The notes beneath the pieces are model-generated. The model did no database searches and was not told the origin of the DNA. It saw only the letters and a list, made by a program, of their open reading frames with translations. Position numbers and translations under genes: made by a program. 64,000 nt of DNA from Pseudomonas sp. BBP2017 (GTDB taxonomy: Bacteria > Pseudomonadota > Gammaproteobacteria > Pseudomonadales > Pseudomonadaceae). Of the stretch, positions 36,238 to 45,110 are shown piece by piece. Location of the stretch: the NCBI RefSeq assembly GCF_003024385.1, contig NZ_PVZN01000014.1, forward strand, positions 62,001 to 126,000. Reading direction: 5' to 3'. Positions within the stretch are counted from its first letter, which is position 1. Each line of letters starts with the position of its first letter.

Positions 36238-37518
36238 ATGCTCGATTCCAAACTGTTACGCGGCCAACTTCAGGAAGTGGCGGACCGCCTGGCCTCCCGT
36301 GGCTTCAGCCTGGATGTCGCGCGCATCGAGGCACTGGAAGAACGCCGCAAGGTGGTGCAGACCCGCACCGAACAACTGCAGGCCGAGCGTAACGCCCGTT
36401 CCAAATCCATCGGCCAGGCCAAGGCCCGTGGCGAAGACATCGCCCCGCTGATGGCTGACGTCGAGCGCATGGCCAATGAGCTGGCCAGCGGCAAGGTCGA
36501 GCTGGACGGCATTCAAGCCGAGCTGGATTCGATCCTGCTGGAAATCCCTAACCTGCCGGACGAAAGCGTGCCGGTCGGTGCCGATGAAGATCACAACGTC
36601 GAAGTGCGCCGCTGGGGCACTCCGCGCAGCTTCGACTTCGAGATCAAGGACCACGTGGCCCTCGGCGAGTTGAGCGGCGGCCTGGATTTTGAAACCGCAG
36701 CCAAGCTGTCGGGCGCCCGTTTCGCCCTGCTGCGCGGCCCGATCGCCCGCCTGCACCGTGCCCTGGCGCAGTTCATGATCAACCTGCACACCAGCGAACA
36801 CGGCTACGAAGAGGCCTACACCCCGTACATGGTCCAGGCCCCGGCGCTGCAAGGCACTGGCCAGCTGCCGAAGTTCGAAGAAGACCTGTTCAAGATCAGC
36901 CGCGACGGCGAGGCTGACTTCTACCTGATCCCGACGGCCGAAGTGTCGCTGACCAACATCGTCGCCGGCGAGATCCTCGATGCCAAGCAACTGCCGGTCA
37001 AGTTCGTCGCTCACACCCCATGCTTCCGTAGTGAAGCCGGTGCCTCGGGTCGCGATACCCGCGGCATGATCCGTCAGCACCAGTTCGACAAGGTCGAGAT
37101 GGTCCAGATCGTCGAACCGAGCACGTCCATGCAAGCCCTGGAAGGCCTGACGGCCAACGCCGAGCGCGTGTTGCAGGCGCTGGAGCTGCCATACCGGGTA
37201 CTGGCACTTTGCACCGGCGATATGGGCTTCAGCGCAGTCAAGACCTACGACCTGGAAGTCTGGGTGCCGAGCCAGGACAAGTACCGCGAGATCTCCTCGT
37301 GCTCCAATTGTGGCGATTTCCAGGCGCGCCGCATGCAGGCGCGCTGGCGCAACCCGGAAACCGGCAAGCCGGAGCTGGTCCACACCCTCAACGGTTCAGG
37401 CCTGGCGGTAGGCCGTACCCTGGTAGCGGTACTGGAAAACTACCAGCAGGCCGACGGTTCGATCCGCGTGCCGGAAGTACTCAAACCGTACATGGGTGGC
37501 CTGGAGGTCATCGCCTAA
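36238..37518 (+). CDS. serS: Serine-tRNA ligase
   Basis: Class II aminoacyl-tRNA synthetase, 426 residues from MLDSKLLRGQLQEVADRLASR. The N-terminal antiparallel coiled coil (about 30-100) that grips the long variable arm of tRNA-Ser is visible. Motif 2 lies in CFRSEAGASGRDTRGMIRQHQF and motif 3 in GSGLAVGRTLVAVLEN. The frame is open further upstream, but the ATG at 36238 has GAGA before it and gives the canonical N-terminus. cysG begins at the next base after the stop. Confidence 0.98.
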   Translation: MLDSKLLRGQLQEVADRLASRGFSLDVARIEALEERRKVVQTRTEQLQAERNARSKSIGQAKARGEDIAPLMADVERMANELASGKVELDGIQAELDSILLEIPNLPDESVPVGADEDHNVEVRRWGTPRSFDFEIKDHVALGELSGGLDFETAAKLSGARFALLRGPIARLHRALAQFMINLHTSEHGYEEAYTPYMVQAPALQGTGQLPKFEEDLFKISRDGEADFYLIPTAEVSLTNIVAGEILDAKQLPVKFVAHTPCFRSEAGASGRDTRGMIRQHQFDKVEMVQIVEPSTSMQALEGLTANAERVLQALELPYRVLALCTGDMGFSAVKTYDLEVWVPSQDKYREISSCSNCGDFQARRMQARWRNPETGKPELVHTLNGSGLAVGRTLVAVLENYQQADGSIRVPEVLKPYMGGLEVIA

Positions 37519-38907
37519 ATGGAGTTTCTGCCGCTGTTCCACAAACTGCGCGGCAGCCGTGTGCTAGTTGTCGGTGGAGGCGAAATTGCCCTGCGCAAAT
37601 CGCGTCTGCTGGCCGATGCCGGTGCAGTGCTGCGGGTGGTCGCGCCCGAGATCGAAGTGCAACTGGCGGAACTCGTCCGGCACAGCGGTGGTGAAATCCT
37701 CAGCCGTGGTTATCAGCCGGGCGACCTTGACGGTTGCCAGTTGATCATCGCGGCGACAGATGACCAGGCGCTCAATGCCCAGGTCTCGGCGGACGCCCAC
37801 CAGCGCTGCGTGCCGGTCAACGTGGTCGATGCGCCGTCTCTGTGCTCGGTGATCTTCCCGGCCATCGTCGACCGTTCGCCTTTGGTAGTCGCGGTGTCCA
37901 GCGGTGGCGATGCGCCGGTGCTGGCGCGGTTGATCCGCGCCAAACTGGAAACCTGGATTCCTGCCACCTACGGCGAGCTGGCCGGGCTGGGCGCGCGTTT
38001 TCGCGACAAGGTCAAGGCACTCTATCCGGACGTCAATCAGCGTCGCGGCTTCTGGGAAGATGTGTTCCAGGGCCCGATCGCCGAGCGGCAACTGGCCGGG
38101 CAGGGCGCTGAGGCCGAACGTTTGCTGCAGGCCAAGATCGACGGCGCCAGCTATCAGGCACCAGGAGAGGTGTATCTGGTTGGCGCGGGCCCGGGTGATC
38201 CGGATCTGTTGACCTTCCGCGCCTTGCGCCTGATGCAGCAGGCTGACGTGGTGCTCTACGACCGCTTGGTCGCGCCGGCGATCATTGAGTTGTGCCGCCG
38301 TGATGCCGAGCGTATCTATGTTGGCAAGCGTCGTGCTGACCATGCCGTTCCCCAGGATCAGATCAATCAGTTACTGGTTACCCTGGCGCGTCAGGGCAAA
38401 CGGGTGTTGCGCCTCAAGGGCGGTGATCCGTTCATCTTCGGCCGTGGTGGCGAAGAGATCGAGGAGTTGGCCGAGCAGGGTATTCCGTTTCAAGTGGTGC
38501 CGGGTATTACGGCAGCCAGTGGTTGCTCGGCGTATGCCGGGATTCCGCTGACGCATCGTGATTACGCGCAGTCAGTGCGCTTTGTCACCGGCCACCTCAA
38601 GGACGGTACCAGCAACCTGCCTTGGGATGACCTGGTGGCACCGGCGCAGACCCTGGTGTTCTACATGGGGCTGGTTGGCTTGCCGACCATCTGTGCCGAG
38701 CTGATTCGCCACGGCCGTGCGGCTGATACGCCAGCAGCACTGGTGCAGCAGGGCACCACGCCGAATCAGCGGGTGTTTACTGGTACATTGGCTGACCTGC
38801 CAACCCTGGTGGCTGAGCATGAAGTCCATGCACCGACCCTGGTGATCGTCGGCGAAGTGGTTCAATTGCGCGAAAAGCTGGCTTGGTTCGAAGGCTCTCA
38901 AGGCTGA
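37519..38907 (+). CDS. cysG: Siroheme synthase CysG
   Basis: Makes siroheme for sulfite and nitrite reductases from uroporphyrinogen III. 462 residues: N-terminal dehydrogenase/ferrochelatase module with Rossmann motif VVGGGEIALRKSRLLADAGA (about 1-210), then the SAM-dependent methyltransferase module starting VYLVGAGPGDPDLLTFRALRL, with VVPGITAASGCSAYAGIPLTHRDYAQS. It abuts serS with no gap and ends at a REP palindrome. Confidence 0.97.
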   Translation: MEFLPLFHKLRGSRVLVVGGGEIALRKSRLLADAGAVLRVVAPEIEVQLAELVRHSGGEILSRGYQPGDLDGCQLIIAATDDQALNAQVSADAHQRCVPVNVVDAPSLCSVIFPAIVDRSPLVVAVSSGGDAPVLARLIRAKLETWIPATYGELAGLGARFRDKVKALYPDVNQRRGFWEDVFQGPIAERQLAGQGAEAERLLQAKIDGASYQAPGEVYLVGAGPGDPDLLTFRALRLMQQADVVLYDRLVAPAIIELCRRDAERIYVGKRRADHAVPQDQINQLLVTLARQGKRVLRLKGGDPFIFGRGGEEIEELAEQGIPFQVVPGITAASGCSAYAGIPLTHRDYAQSVRFVTGHLKDGTSNLPWDDLVAPAQTLVFYMGLVGLPTICAELIRHGRAADTPAALVQQGTTPNQRVFTGTLADLPTLVAEHEVHAPTLVIVGEVVQLREKLAWFEGSQG

Positions 38908-38912
38908 AAATC

Positions 38913-38963
38913 ATCGCGGGGCAAGCCCGCTCCCACCGGGTGGGAGCGGGCTTGCCCCGCGAT
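38913..38963. repeat. REP palindrome, perfect 25-bp arms
   Basis: Two complete, perfectly inverted 25-base REP copies separated by one base, between the convergent cysG and GHR genes. It probably acts as a bidirectional transcription stop or mRNA stabiliser. Confidence 0.9.
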
Positions 38964-38973
38964 AAATCCAACC

Positions 38974-39942
38974 CTAGTTTCCCGCCAGGCTCCAAATTCC
39001 CCGCCCCGGCAAACGCTGCCGATCATGCGCCACAGCAAAATCCTGCAGCGGCCCTTTAGGCACAATCCCGTTCGGATTGATGGTCTTGTGGCTCATGTAG
39101 TAATGCTTCTGGATATGCTCGAAATTCACCGTCTCGGCCACTCCCGGCCACTGATACAGCTCCCGTAGCCAGTTCGACAGCTTCGGATAATCAGCCAGGC
39201 GCCGCAGGTTGCACTTGAAGTGCCCGTGATACACCGCATCGAAACGAATCAACGTAGTAAACAGCCGCCAATCCGCCTCGGTCAGGTATTCCCCGGCCAG
39301 ATAGCGGCGTTCGCCCAAGTGTTGTTCCAGGCAGTCCAGCTCGGCAAACACTTCATCAAACGCCTGCTCGTACGCCTGCTGCGAGGTGGCAAAGCCAGCG
39401 CGATATACGCCATTGTTGATGGCCGGGTAGATCCGCTCGTTCAACGCATCAATCTCGGCCTGTAGCGGCTCGGGATAGAGGTCCAGGCGATTGCCGGTCA
39501 AGTCGTCGAAAGCATGGTTGAAGATGCGAATGATCTCCGCCGACTCGTTGTTGACGATGCGTTGTTCCTGCTTGTCCCACAGCACCGGCACCGTGACCCG
39601 GCCGCTGTAGTGCGGATCGTCGCGGGTATAGCGCTGATGGAGAAAGTCCAGGTGCTCGAGCTTATCGCCGGTGGAGCCTTTGCTCTGATCGAAGGTCCAG
39701 CCGTTTTCACCCATCAGCCAGCTGACCACCGATACGTCGATCAGGCTTTCCAGGCCCTTGAGCTTGCGAAAGATCAGGGTGCGGTGGGCCCAGGGGCAGG
39801 CCAGGGAGACATAGAGGTGGTAGCGGCCGCCCTCAGCGGCAGGCAGTTGATTGCGCCGCTGCGCGTTTTCGCGCTGAAACGCACCGTCTTTGCTGCTTTG
39901 ATACCACTGGTCATGCCAGCGTCCGTCGATCAACAGGCCCAT
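38974..39942 (-). CDS. Glutathionyl-hydroquinone reductase (YqjG/Xi-class GST)
   Basis: Reduces glutathionyl-hydroquinones to hydroquinones and glutathione. The 322-residue protein has the catalytic cysteine in SLACPWAHRTLIFRKLKGL and the substrate-binding NESAEIIRIFNHAFDDL. The C-terminal DWRLFTTLIRFDAVYHGHFKCNLRRL and PNGIVPKGP signatures are those of the ECM4/YqjG group. It has its own upstream region of about 100 bp and no operon partner. Confidence 0.93.
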   Translation of the reverse strand: MGLLIDGRWHDQWYQSSKDGAFQRENAQRRNQLPAAEGGRYHLYVSLACPWAHRTLIFRKLKGLESLIDVSVVSWLMGENGWTFDQSKGSTGDKLEHLDFLHQRYTRDDPHYSGRVTVPVLWDKQEQRIVNNESAEIIRIFNHAFDDLTGNRLDLYPEPLQAEIDALNERIYPAINNGVYRAGFATSQQAYEQAFDEVFAELDCLEQHLGERRYLAGEYLTEADWRLFTTLIRFDAVYHGHFKCNLRRLADYPKLSNWLRELYQWPGVAETVNFEHIQKHYYMSHKTINPNGIVPKGPLQDFAVAHDRQRLPGRGIWSLAGN

Positions 39943-40052
39943 GCTGAGCTCCTTGGCGATTCGTTCGAATATAGAGCCCAGTGTACGAGCTTGAGTTCGA
40001 ACGAATAGCGCAAAGTATGCGCCTGTTTAATCGACTTTGTAGATGGGTTGTC

Positions 40053-41048
40053 TTACGCTTGGCGCTGATTCCAATAACCTCGCGCCTGTGCAAAGGCCTC
40101 TTCGCGGTTGTGACCCAGTCCGCGCAAGGCCAGGGCCATGGTTGCAACCACGGCGAGTTCGCCATAGCTGTCATGGGCTTTGGCGTGCCAAACCGTCAGC
40201 AGATGTTCGGGATCAAGGCTAGCGGGTTTGACATGACGCTGGGCTGCCAGGGCGGGCCATTCCTCGTCCCACTCAATGCCGTCCGCTGTGCCATACAGGT
40301 GGCTAGTGGTATCCGGGTTGATCTCGATTTCACCACCATCGCCCTTGACCACGATAGCGGTGTCGCCGAGCAGTCGGCTGGCTTCGCGATGCACCGCCTG
40401 ATAGCCAGGGTGGAAAATACTCTGCAGGCCGCAGCGAGCGCCCAGTGGGTTGAGCACGCGGGCCAGGGAGTGGATGGGTGAGCGCAGGCCCAGGGTGTTG
40501 CGCAGGTCGATCATCCGTTGCAGGCGTGGTGCCCAGTCCTGCAGAGGGATAAACGCCAGCTGCTGGCTGTCCAGGGCCTGGGCAACGGCATTCCAGTCAC
40601 GGCACAGCGGGATCTGCAGCAGTTCGAGCACTTGTTCGGTGTACAGCCGGCCAGCGGTATGGGCGCCGCCGCCGTGCAGCAGGATGCGCACACCGTTGGC
40701 GGCCAGGCACTTGGCGGCCAGCAGGTACCAGGGCAGGTGGCGTTTCTTGCCAGCGTAGCTCGGCCAGTCGAGGTCTACCGCGATCTGCGGCGCGTCCAGG
40801 CGCTGACGTAGTGCTTCGGTGAAACCGGCCAGTTCCTCGGGGCTTTCTTCCTTGTGTCGTAGCAGCATCAGGAAAGCCCCCAATTGGGTCTCTTCGACCT
40901 TGCCGTCGAGCAGCATGCCCATGGCTTCGCGAGCTTCCTCGCGGTTCAGGCCGCGGGCGCCGCGCTTGCCCTTGCCAAGGATGCGCACGAACTGGGCAAA
41001 GGGGTGTTCGGCTGGGGTTTCGGTGATCAGCGGGCGAGGATCGGTCAT
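40053..41048 (-). CDS. ybiB: TrpD2/YbiB-family nucleic-acid-binding protein, phosphoribosyltransferase fold
   Basis: A 331-residue homologue of anthranilate phosphoribosyltransferase that, in the characterised E. coli YbiB, binds DNA rather than making tryptophan precursors. The fold is recognisable in MGMLLDGKVEETQLGAFLMLLRHKEESPEELAGFTEA and GVRILLHGGGAHTAGRLYTEQVLE. The GTGGD-type PRPP loop of true TrpD is replaced here by HGGGAHTAG. Start MTDPRPLITETPAEH. Its start overlaps the end of tusE by 4 bp, tying it to the Tus genes. Confidence 0.82.
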   Translation of the reverse strand: MTDPRPLITETPAEHPFAQFVRILGKGKRGARGLNREEAREAMGMLLDGKVEETQLGAFLMLLRHKEESPEELAGFTEALRQRLDAPQIAVDLDWPSYAGKKRHLPWYLLAAKCLAANGVRILLHGGGAHTAGRLYTEQVLELLQIPLCRDWNAVAQALDSQQLAFIPLQDWAPRLQRMIDLRNTLGLRSPIHSLARVLNPLGARCGLQSIFHPGYQAVHREASRLLGDTAIVVKGDGGEIEINPDTTSHLYGTADGIEWDEEWPALAAQRHVKPASLDPEHLLTVWHAKAHDSYGELAVVATMALALRGLGHNREEAFAQARGYWNQRQA

Positions 41049-41380
41049 ATGCAATTGGTTGGCTTCGGCAGGCCCGCAAGCTTCGCGGCGAGTTTGGCGG
41101 GAGTGCCTTTGAACAGGCGGTTCAGGTGCATGCTGTTGCCTTTTTCCGGGCCCAGCTTGAGCGCGGTGTACTTGATCAGCGGACGGGTTGCCGGCGACAG
41201 CTCGAACTCCCGGTAGAACGCACGCAACAGCGTCAGCACTTCCCAGTGTTCAGGGGTCAGCTCCAGCTGCTCGTGGGCGGCGAGAGCGGCGGCGACTTCG
41301 TCGGACCAGTCGCTGAGTTCAACCAGGTAGCCATCCTTGTCCAGGGCGATGCTGCGCTCGCCTACAGTCAGGGTATTCAT
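41045..41380 (-). CDS. tusE: Sulfurtransferase TusE (DsrC family)
   Basis: Final carrier in the TusA-TusBCD-TusE relay that hands persulfide sulfur to MnmA for tRNA thiolation. The 111-residue protein ends ...PTNCI, with the penultimate cysteine (Cys110) that carries the persulfide. The DsrC-family second cysteine is absent, as expected for TusE. Its 5' end overlaps the tusB 3' end by 4 bp. mnmA at 20.4 kb is the partner enzyme. Confidence 0.94.
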   Translation of the reverse strand: MNTLTVGERSIALDKDGYLVELSDWSDEVAAALAAHEQLELTPEHWEVLTLLRAFYREFELSPATRPLIKYTALKLGPEKGNSMHLNRLFKGTPAKLAAKLAGLPKPTNCI

Positions 41381-41676
41381 AGCCAGCTGTTGACCTTGTC
41401 GTAGTCCAGCGACAGGGCGACAAAGGCCGGGTAGTCGATGGCCCGAATGTTGTCGTCAGTGTCGATGGCGCGTGCTTGCAGGTCTTCTTCAAGGGCGAAC
41501 AGCCGGCCTTGCAGGTTGCTGGCGTGCAGGCTAGCCAGCGGCGCGCTGCCGGGCTGCAGGGCATACACCGCATCGCCGCAGAGCAACAGGCCATCCTTGC
41601 TGCCAAGCAGGCGCAGACAACTGTTCAGACGATTGTCGCCGAAGGGCGAGTGGGAAATTACGTGCAAGGTGCTCAT
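41377..41676 (-). CDS. tusB: Sulfur relay protein TusB (DsrH family)
   Basis: A 99-residue component of the TusBCD heterohexamer. MSTLHVISHSPFGDNRLNSCLRLLG with LLLCGDAVYAL is typical of TusB/DsrH. It is tightly packed: its ATG shares a base with the tusC stop and its end overlaps tusE. Function is by family and context. Confidence 0.92.
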   Translation of the reverse strand: MSTLHVISHSPFGDNRLNSCLRLLGSKDGLLLCGDAVYALQPGSAPLASLHASNLQGRLFALEEDLQARAIDTDDNIRAIDYPAFVALSLDYDKVNSWL

Positions 41677-42035
41677 CAGAGGGTAATCACCTGGTCAAAA
41701 CGGTCGATCAACGCGGCCAGCGCGGCGTCATCCAGCGCTTGCACGGGCAAGCTCAGGGTCTCTGCGGCTAAGCCACGTTCCTGCAGGCTGCTACTGGCGA
41801 CAAAGAGTTCTTCGACACCGAACATCGGCAGGGCTTGCAGATTGGCGGCAAGGTTCTTCTGTTGCAGTTGGCCGGGTTGTTGCCCGGGCGCAAGCTGGAA
41901 CACTCCGTCATCGAGAAACAGCATGCCCAGCGGCAGATCAAAGGCACCACCGGCCAAGGCAATATCCAGCGCTTCGCGGGCAGAAGGGCCGGCCCAGGGC
42001 GCTTGGCGACTGATAATCAGCAAAGACTTGGCCAT
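41676..42035 (-). CDS. tusC: Sulfur relay protein TusC (DsrF family)
   Basis: A 119-residue DsrE/F-fold subunit of TusBCD, starting MAKSLLIISRQAPWAGPSAREALDIALAGGAF, with LPLGMLFLDDGVFQLAPGQQP. The ATG at 42035 is the base before the tusD stop and gives the family's N-terminus. Neighbours on both sides are the other Tus genes. Confidence 0.92.
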   Translation of the reverse strand: MAKSLLIISRQAPWAGPSAREALDIALAGGAFDLPLGMLFLDDGVFQLAPGQQPGQLQQKNLAANLQALPMFGVEELFVASSSLQERGLAAETLSLPVQALDDAALAALIDRFDQVITL

Positions 42036-42036
42036 T

Positions 42037-42429
42037 TCAATCGCCTCCAAAACAGATCAAGCGCTCGGCGTTTTGTGCGCCTTCATGCAACTGACCCAGG
42101 CCGGACAGCTCCCACGGTGCCGGCAGGTTCACCGCCGGGCGCTGATAGCGTTGAGCTTCTTCGGCATTGAGCACGCCACGGCGCAGGGCGGCGGCAATGC
42201 ACACGACCGCATCGAGCTGATGCTCACTGATGAAGGATCGCCATTGGGTAGCGACATCCACTTCATCCTGTGGCATGACAATATTGCCCGAGGCGCTGTG
42301 CACGCCGTCCTGATAAAAAAACAGCCGGATAATTTCGTGCCCACCGGCCAGCGCGGCTTGGGCGAAAAGCAAGGCGCGGCGCGAGGAGGGCGCGTGGGCT
42401 GGAGAAAAAACCGCAATGGCGAACTTCAT
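42037..42429 (-). CDS. tusD: Sulfurtransferase TusD (DsrE family)
   Basis: A 130-residue subunit with the active cysteine of TusBCD, expected in the segment ISEHQLDAVVCIAAALRRGVLNAEEA. The N-terminus is MKFAIAVFSPAHAPSSRRALLFAQAALAGGHEI. First gene of the tusDCBE-ybiB cluster; a single REP copy lies just upstream. Confidence 0.93.
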   Translation of the reverse strand: MKFAIAVFSPAHAPSSRRALLFAQAALAGGHEIIRLFFYQDGVHSASGNIVMPQDEVDVATQWRSFISEHQLDAVVCIAAALRRGVLNAEEAQRYQRPAVNLPAPWELSGLGQLHEGAQNAERLICFGGD

Positions 42430-42472
42430 GGAAGGCTCATTCAGCAAAACTGCGCCAATAATAAAGCAAATT

Positions 42473-42496
42473 GTGGGAGCGGGCTTGCCCCGCGAT
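42473..42496. repeat. Single REP half-element
   Basis: 'gtgggagcgggcttgcccc' and flanking bases occur once, between the NCS2 permease stop and the tusD start. Confidence 0.7.
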
Positions 42497-42513
42497 GGCC
42501 CGCCCCCGTTCAC

Positions 42514-43893
42514 TCAAACCTTCTCTTTATGCTCCGGCAAGAACCAATTCAGTACCAAGGCACAAATCCCTCCGGTCGCCACGCCCGACTCCAGCACATT
42601 TCTCAGTGCCGACGGCATATGCGCCAGGAACTCTGGCACCTGCGCCACACCCAGGCCCAACGCCAGCGACACCGCGATAATCAGCAGCGCGCGGCGATCC
42701 AGGCTGATGCTGGCCAGTATATTGATCCCCGAAGCGGCCACCGCCCCGAACATCACCATCGCCGCACCGCCGAGCACCGGCTCAGGCACTGCCTGGATCA
42801 CTCCGGCAACACTCGGGAACAGGCCAAGGATCACCAGCATGGCTGCGATCCACACGCCGATATGCCGGCTGGCGATACCGGTCAGCTGAATCACCCCGTT
42901 GTTCTGAGCAAAAACCGAGCTTGGAAAGGTATTGAACACCCCAGCCAGCAGCGAATTGGCACCATTGACCAGTACACCGCCCTTGATCCGCTGCATCCAC
43001 AGCGGGCCTTCAACCGGCTGGCGCGATACTTTGCTGGTAGCGGTGACATCACCAATGGCTTCCAGCGAAGTCACCAGGTAGATCACCAGCATCGGAATGA
43101 ACAGCGCCCAGGAGAAGCCCAGGCCGAAATGCAGTGGCATTGGCACCTGGAACAGCTCGGCCTGGTGCATGCCGGTGAAATCCAGGCGACCCAGATAGCC
43201 AGCCAGGGCGTAACCCGCAGCCAGGGCAATAACGATGGCGCAACTGCGCATCCACACCACAGGGATACGGTTGAGTACCACAATAATGGCCAGTACCACG
43301 CCCGACAGCAGCAGGTTCTCGCCGTTGGCGAAGGTGCCGTTGCTCATGGCGGCAAAACCACCGCCCATGCTGATCAGACCGACCTTGATCAGGGTCAGGC
43401 CGATCATCAATACCACAATACCGGTCACCAGCGGGGTGATCAGGCGCTTAACGAACGGCAAAATGCGCGAAATGCCCATTTCGACGAAAGAGCCGGCAAT
43501 CACCACACCGAAAATCGCCGCCATCACCGCTTCCACCGGCGTACCTTGCTTGACCATCAACGCGCCACCGGCGATCAGCGGCCCGACAAAGTTGAAACTG
43601 GTGCCCTGAACAATCAGCAGCCCGGCGCCGAACGGCCCGAAGCGCCGGCACTGGACAAAGGTGGCGATCCCGGAGATCACCAGCGACATCGACACAATCA
43701 GGTTGGTATCGCGTGGCGAAACTCCCAGCGCCTGGCAGATCAGCAAGCCCGGCGTCACAATTGGCACAATGATCGCCAGCAGATGCTGCAGTGCTGCCAG
43801 CATTGCAATTAGCGGCTGCGGCCGGTCTTCAAGGCCGAGGACCAGTTCATTGGCCTGCGCAAGTGCGCCGGGTCCTTGCTCGATTGAACTCAT
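42514..43893 (-). CDS. NCS2-family nucleobase:cation symporter (uracil/xanthine/uric acid type)
   Basis: Inner-membrane permease of the NAT/NCS2 family, 459 residues with about 14 hydrophobic segments. Start MSSIEQGPGALAQANELVLGLED was chosen because the upstream open frame is not protein-like. The signature region around FSSVFAQNNGVIQLTGIASRHIG (family motif QN.G.I..T) is in the last third; NNG rather than NQG fits the xanthine/uric-acid side of the family. Exact substrate cannot be told. It is monocistronic between terminators and REP elements. Confidence 0.88.
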   Translation of the reverse strand: MSSIEQGPGALAQANELVLGLEDRPQPLIAMLAALQHLLAIIVPIVTPGLLICQALGVSPRDTNLIVSMSLVISGIATFVQCRRFGPFGAGLLIVQGTSFNFVGPLIAGGALMVKQGTPVEAVMAAIFGVVIAGSFVEMGISRILPFVKRLITPLVTGIVVLMIGLTLIKVGLISMGGGFAAMSNGTFANGENLLLSGVVLAIIVVLNRIPVVWMRSCAIVIALAAGYALAGYLGRLDFTGMHQAELFQVPMPLHFGLGFSWALFIPMLVIYLVTSLEAIGDVTATSKVSRQPVEGPLWMQRIKGGVLVNGANSLLAGVFNTFPSSVFAQNNGVIQLTGIASRHIGVWIAAMLVILGLFPSVAGVIQAVPEPVLGGAAMVMFGAVAASGINILASISLDRRALLIIAVSLALGLGVAQVPEFLAHMPSALRNVLESGVATGGICALVLNWFLPEHKEKV

Positions 43894-44073
43894 GGGAGTG
43901 CTGCCCCGGAAGAAAAAAGGAGCGCATTCTACGGGGCTGTAGCCATTTGGGGTAGTGATTGATGCCGCAGACCAGCACGGTCTCTGTAGGCGTTGTCCTT
44001 GCCAGCGATGCAAGGCAAAGCCTTGCCAAAACCTGACGGCACGGCAATTGCTGCCAACCCCACAGCCATAAAA

Positions 44074-44095
44074 AAAGCCCGCCGAAGCGGGCTTT
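44074..44095. terminator. Rho-independent terminator after yccA
   Basis: Stem AAAGCCCGC / GCGGGCTTT with a CGAA tetraloop and an A/T tail, 24 bp past the yccA stop on the minus strand. Confidence 0.88.
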
Positions 44096-44118
44096 CTCAC
44101 AACCGACCAGCTATCCGA

Positions 44119-44790
44119 TCAGTCATCGCGACCCATCAGGCCGAACAGCTGCAGCAGGCTGACGAACAGGTTGTAGATCGATACATACAGGCTGATGGTT
44201 GCCATGATGTAGTTACGCTCGCCACCGTGGATGATCGCGCTGGTCTGGAACAGAATGCAGACCGACGAGAACAGCACGAAACCGGCGCTGATCGCCAGCT
44301 GCAGGCCGCTGATCTGGAAGAACAGGCTGGCCAGCACCGCGCCCATCAGGACGAAGAAACCGGCGGTGATGAAGCCACCGAGGAAACTCATGTCCTTGCG
44401 GGTGATCAGCACATAGGCCGACAGGCCACCGAACACCAGCGCGGTCATGGCGAAAGCCGAGCTGACCACCTCAGCGCCACCGGCCATGCCCAGGTAACGG
44501 TTGAGGATCGGGCCGAGGATGAAGCCCATGAAACCGGTGAGGGCAAAGGTAGACACCAGGCCCCAGGCCGAATCACGCAGCTTGTTGGTGAGGAAGAACA
44601 GGCCATAGAAGCCGATCAGCACCACAAAGATGTTCGGGTAGCCGACACGCATTTGCTGCGCAATGAAAGCCATGACGCCACTGAAGGCGAGGGTGATCGC
44701 CAGCAGCCCGTACGTATTGCGCAGGACCCGGCTGACCTCCTGCTGCTCGACCTGCTGACCGTGATTGACGGCGTAATCCTGTTCGCGCAT
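44119..44790 (-). CDS. yccA: Bax inhibitor-1/YccA-family membrane protein
   Basis: A 223-residue protein with seven predicted helices. E. coli YccA is a substrate and inhibitor of the FtsH protease; the wider BI-1 family includes calcium-leak channels. MREQDYAVNHGQQVEQQEVSRVLRNTYGLLAITLAFSG and the C-terminal LYVSIYNLFVSLLQLFGLMGRDD with its paired-acidic ending are typical. In pseudomonads this gene commonly precedes a tRNA-Ser gene, as here. Confidence 0.92.
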   Translation of the reverse strand: MREQDYAVNHGQQVEQQEVSRVLRNTYGLLAITLAFSGVMAFIAQQMRVGYPNIFVVLIGFYGLFFLTNKLRDSAWGLVSTFALTGFMGFILGPILNRYLGMAGGAEVVSSAFAMTALVFGGLSAYVLITRKDMSFLGGFITAGFFVLMGAVLASLFFQISGLQLAISAGFVLFSSVCILFQTSAIIHGGERNYIMATISLYVSIYNLFVSLLQLFGLMGRDD

Positions 44791-44867
44791 GGCGACACTC
44801 CTGTGGGTTTGAAACGTTCAGATGCAAAGATCATAACAGAGGTCTGCAAACCAGCTACACAGAGAGT

Positions 44868-44895
44868 TTGACAGCTTGTTTCATTTCGGTATTAT
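44868..44895 (+). promoter_or_regulatory. Promoter of tRNA-Ser
   Basis: TTGACA (44868-44873), 16 bases, TATTAT (44890-44895), then a G/C-rich discriminator GGCGCCCGC, the pattern of growth-rate-controlled stable RNA promoters. Confidence 0.8.
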
Positions 44896-44911
44896 GGCGC
44901 CCGCAATACGA

Positions 44912-44999
44912 GGAAGCGTGGCCGAGTGGTTTAAGGCAACGGTCTTGAAAACCGTCGATGGGCAACTATCCTAGAGTTCGAATCTCTACGCTTCCGCCA
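44912..44999 (+). tRNA. tRNA-Ser, anticodon UGA
   Basis: An 88-nt class II tRNA. The acceptor arms are ggaagcg and cgcttcc, followed by discriminator G and an encoded CCA. Other landmarks are the D-arm ggccgagtggttt, the anticodon loop cttgaaa (TGA), a long variable arm and gttcgaatc in the T-arm. Its 3' 43 nt are part of an 80-bp direct repeat whose second copy is at 50497-50576, so this gene is the attachment site of the neighbouring element and is left intact by it. Confidence 0.97.
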
Positions 45000-45036
45000 T
45001 CTTCAAAGCCCTGATTATTCAGGGCTTTTTGCGTTT
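44957..45036 (+). repeat. attL: 80-bp direct repeat at the tRNA-Ser 3' end
   Basis: From the variable arm of tRNA-Ser through the tRNA terminator hairpin. It matches 50497-50576 at 79 of 80 positions (t at 45015, c at 50555). The flanking bases differ at once on both sides, so the repeat is sharply bounded. Confidence 0.93.
45006..45034 (+). terminator. tRNA-Ser terminator
   Basis: Stem AAAGCCCTGA / TCAGGGCTTT with a TTAT-type loop and a T-run, just after the tRNA. It is duplicated in attR. Confidence 0.85.
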
Positions 45037-45110
45037 TTTGGGTATGGGAAAACCACCCATGGGAACACCCTTGGGAATGGTTTATTTTGTCAGCGCTGAC
45101 AAAACTTCGG

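Noticed and set aside
41476..43812. 778-codon open frame crossing tusB-tusD and the permease
   Set aside because: It spans several real genes in reverse; no single protein family could explain it.
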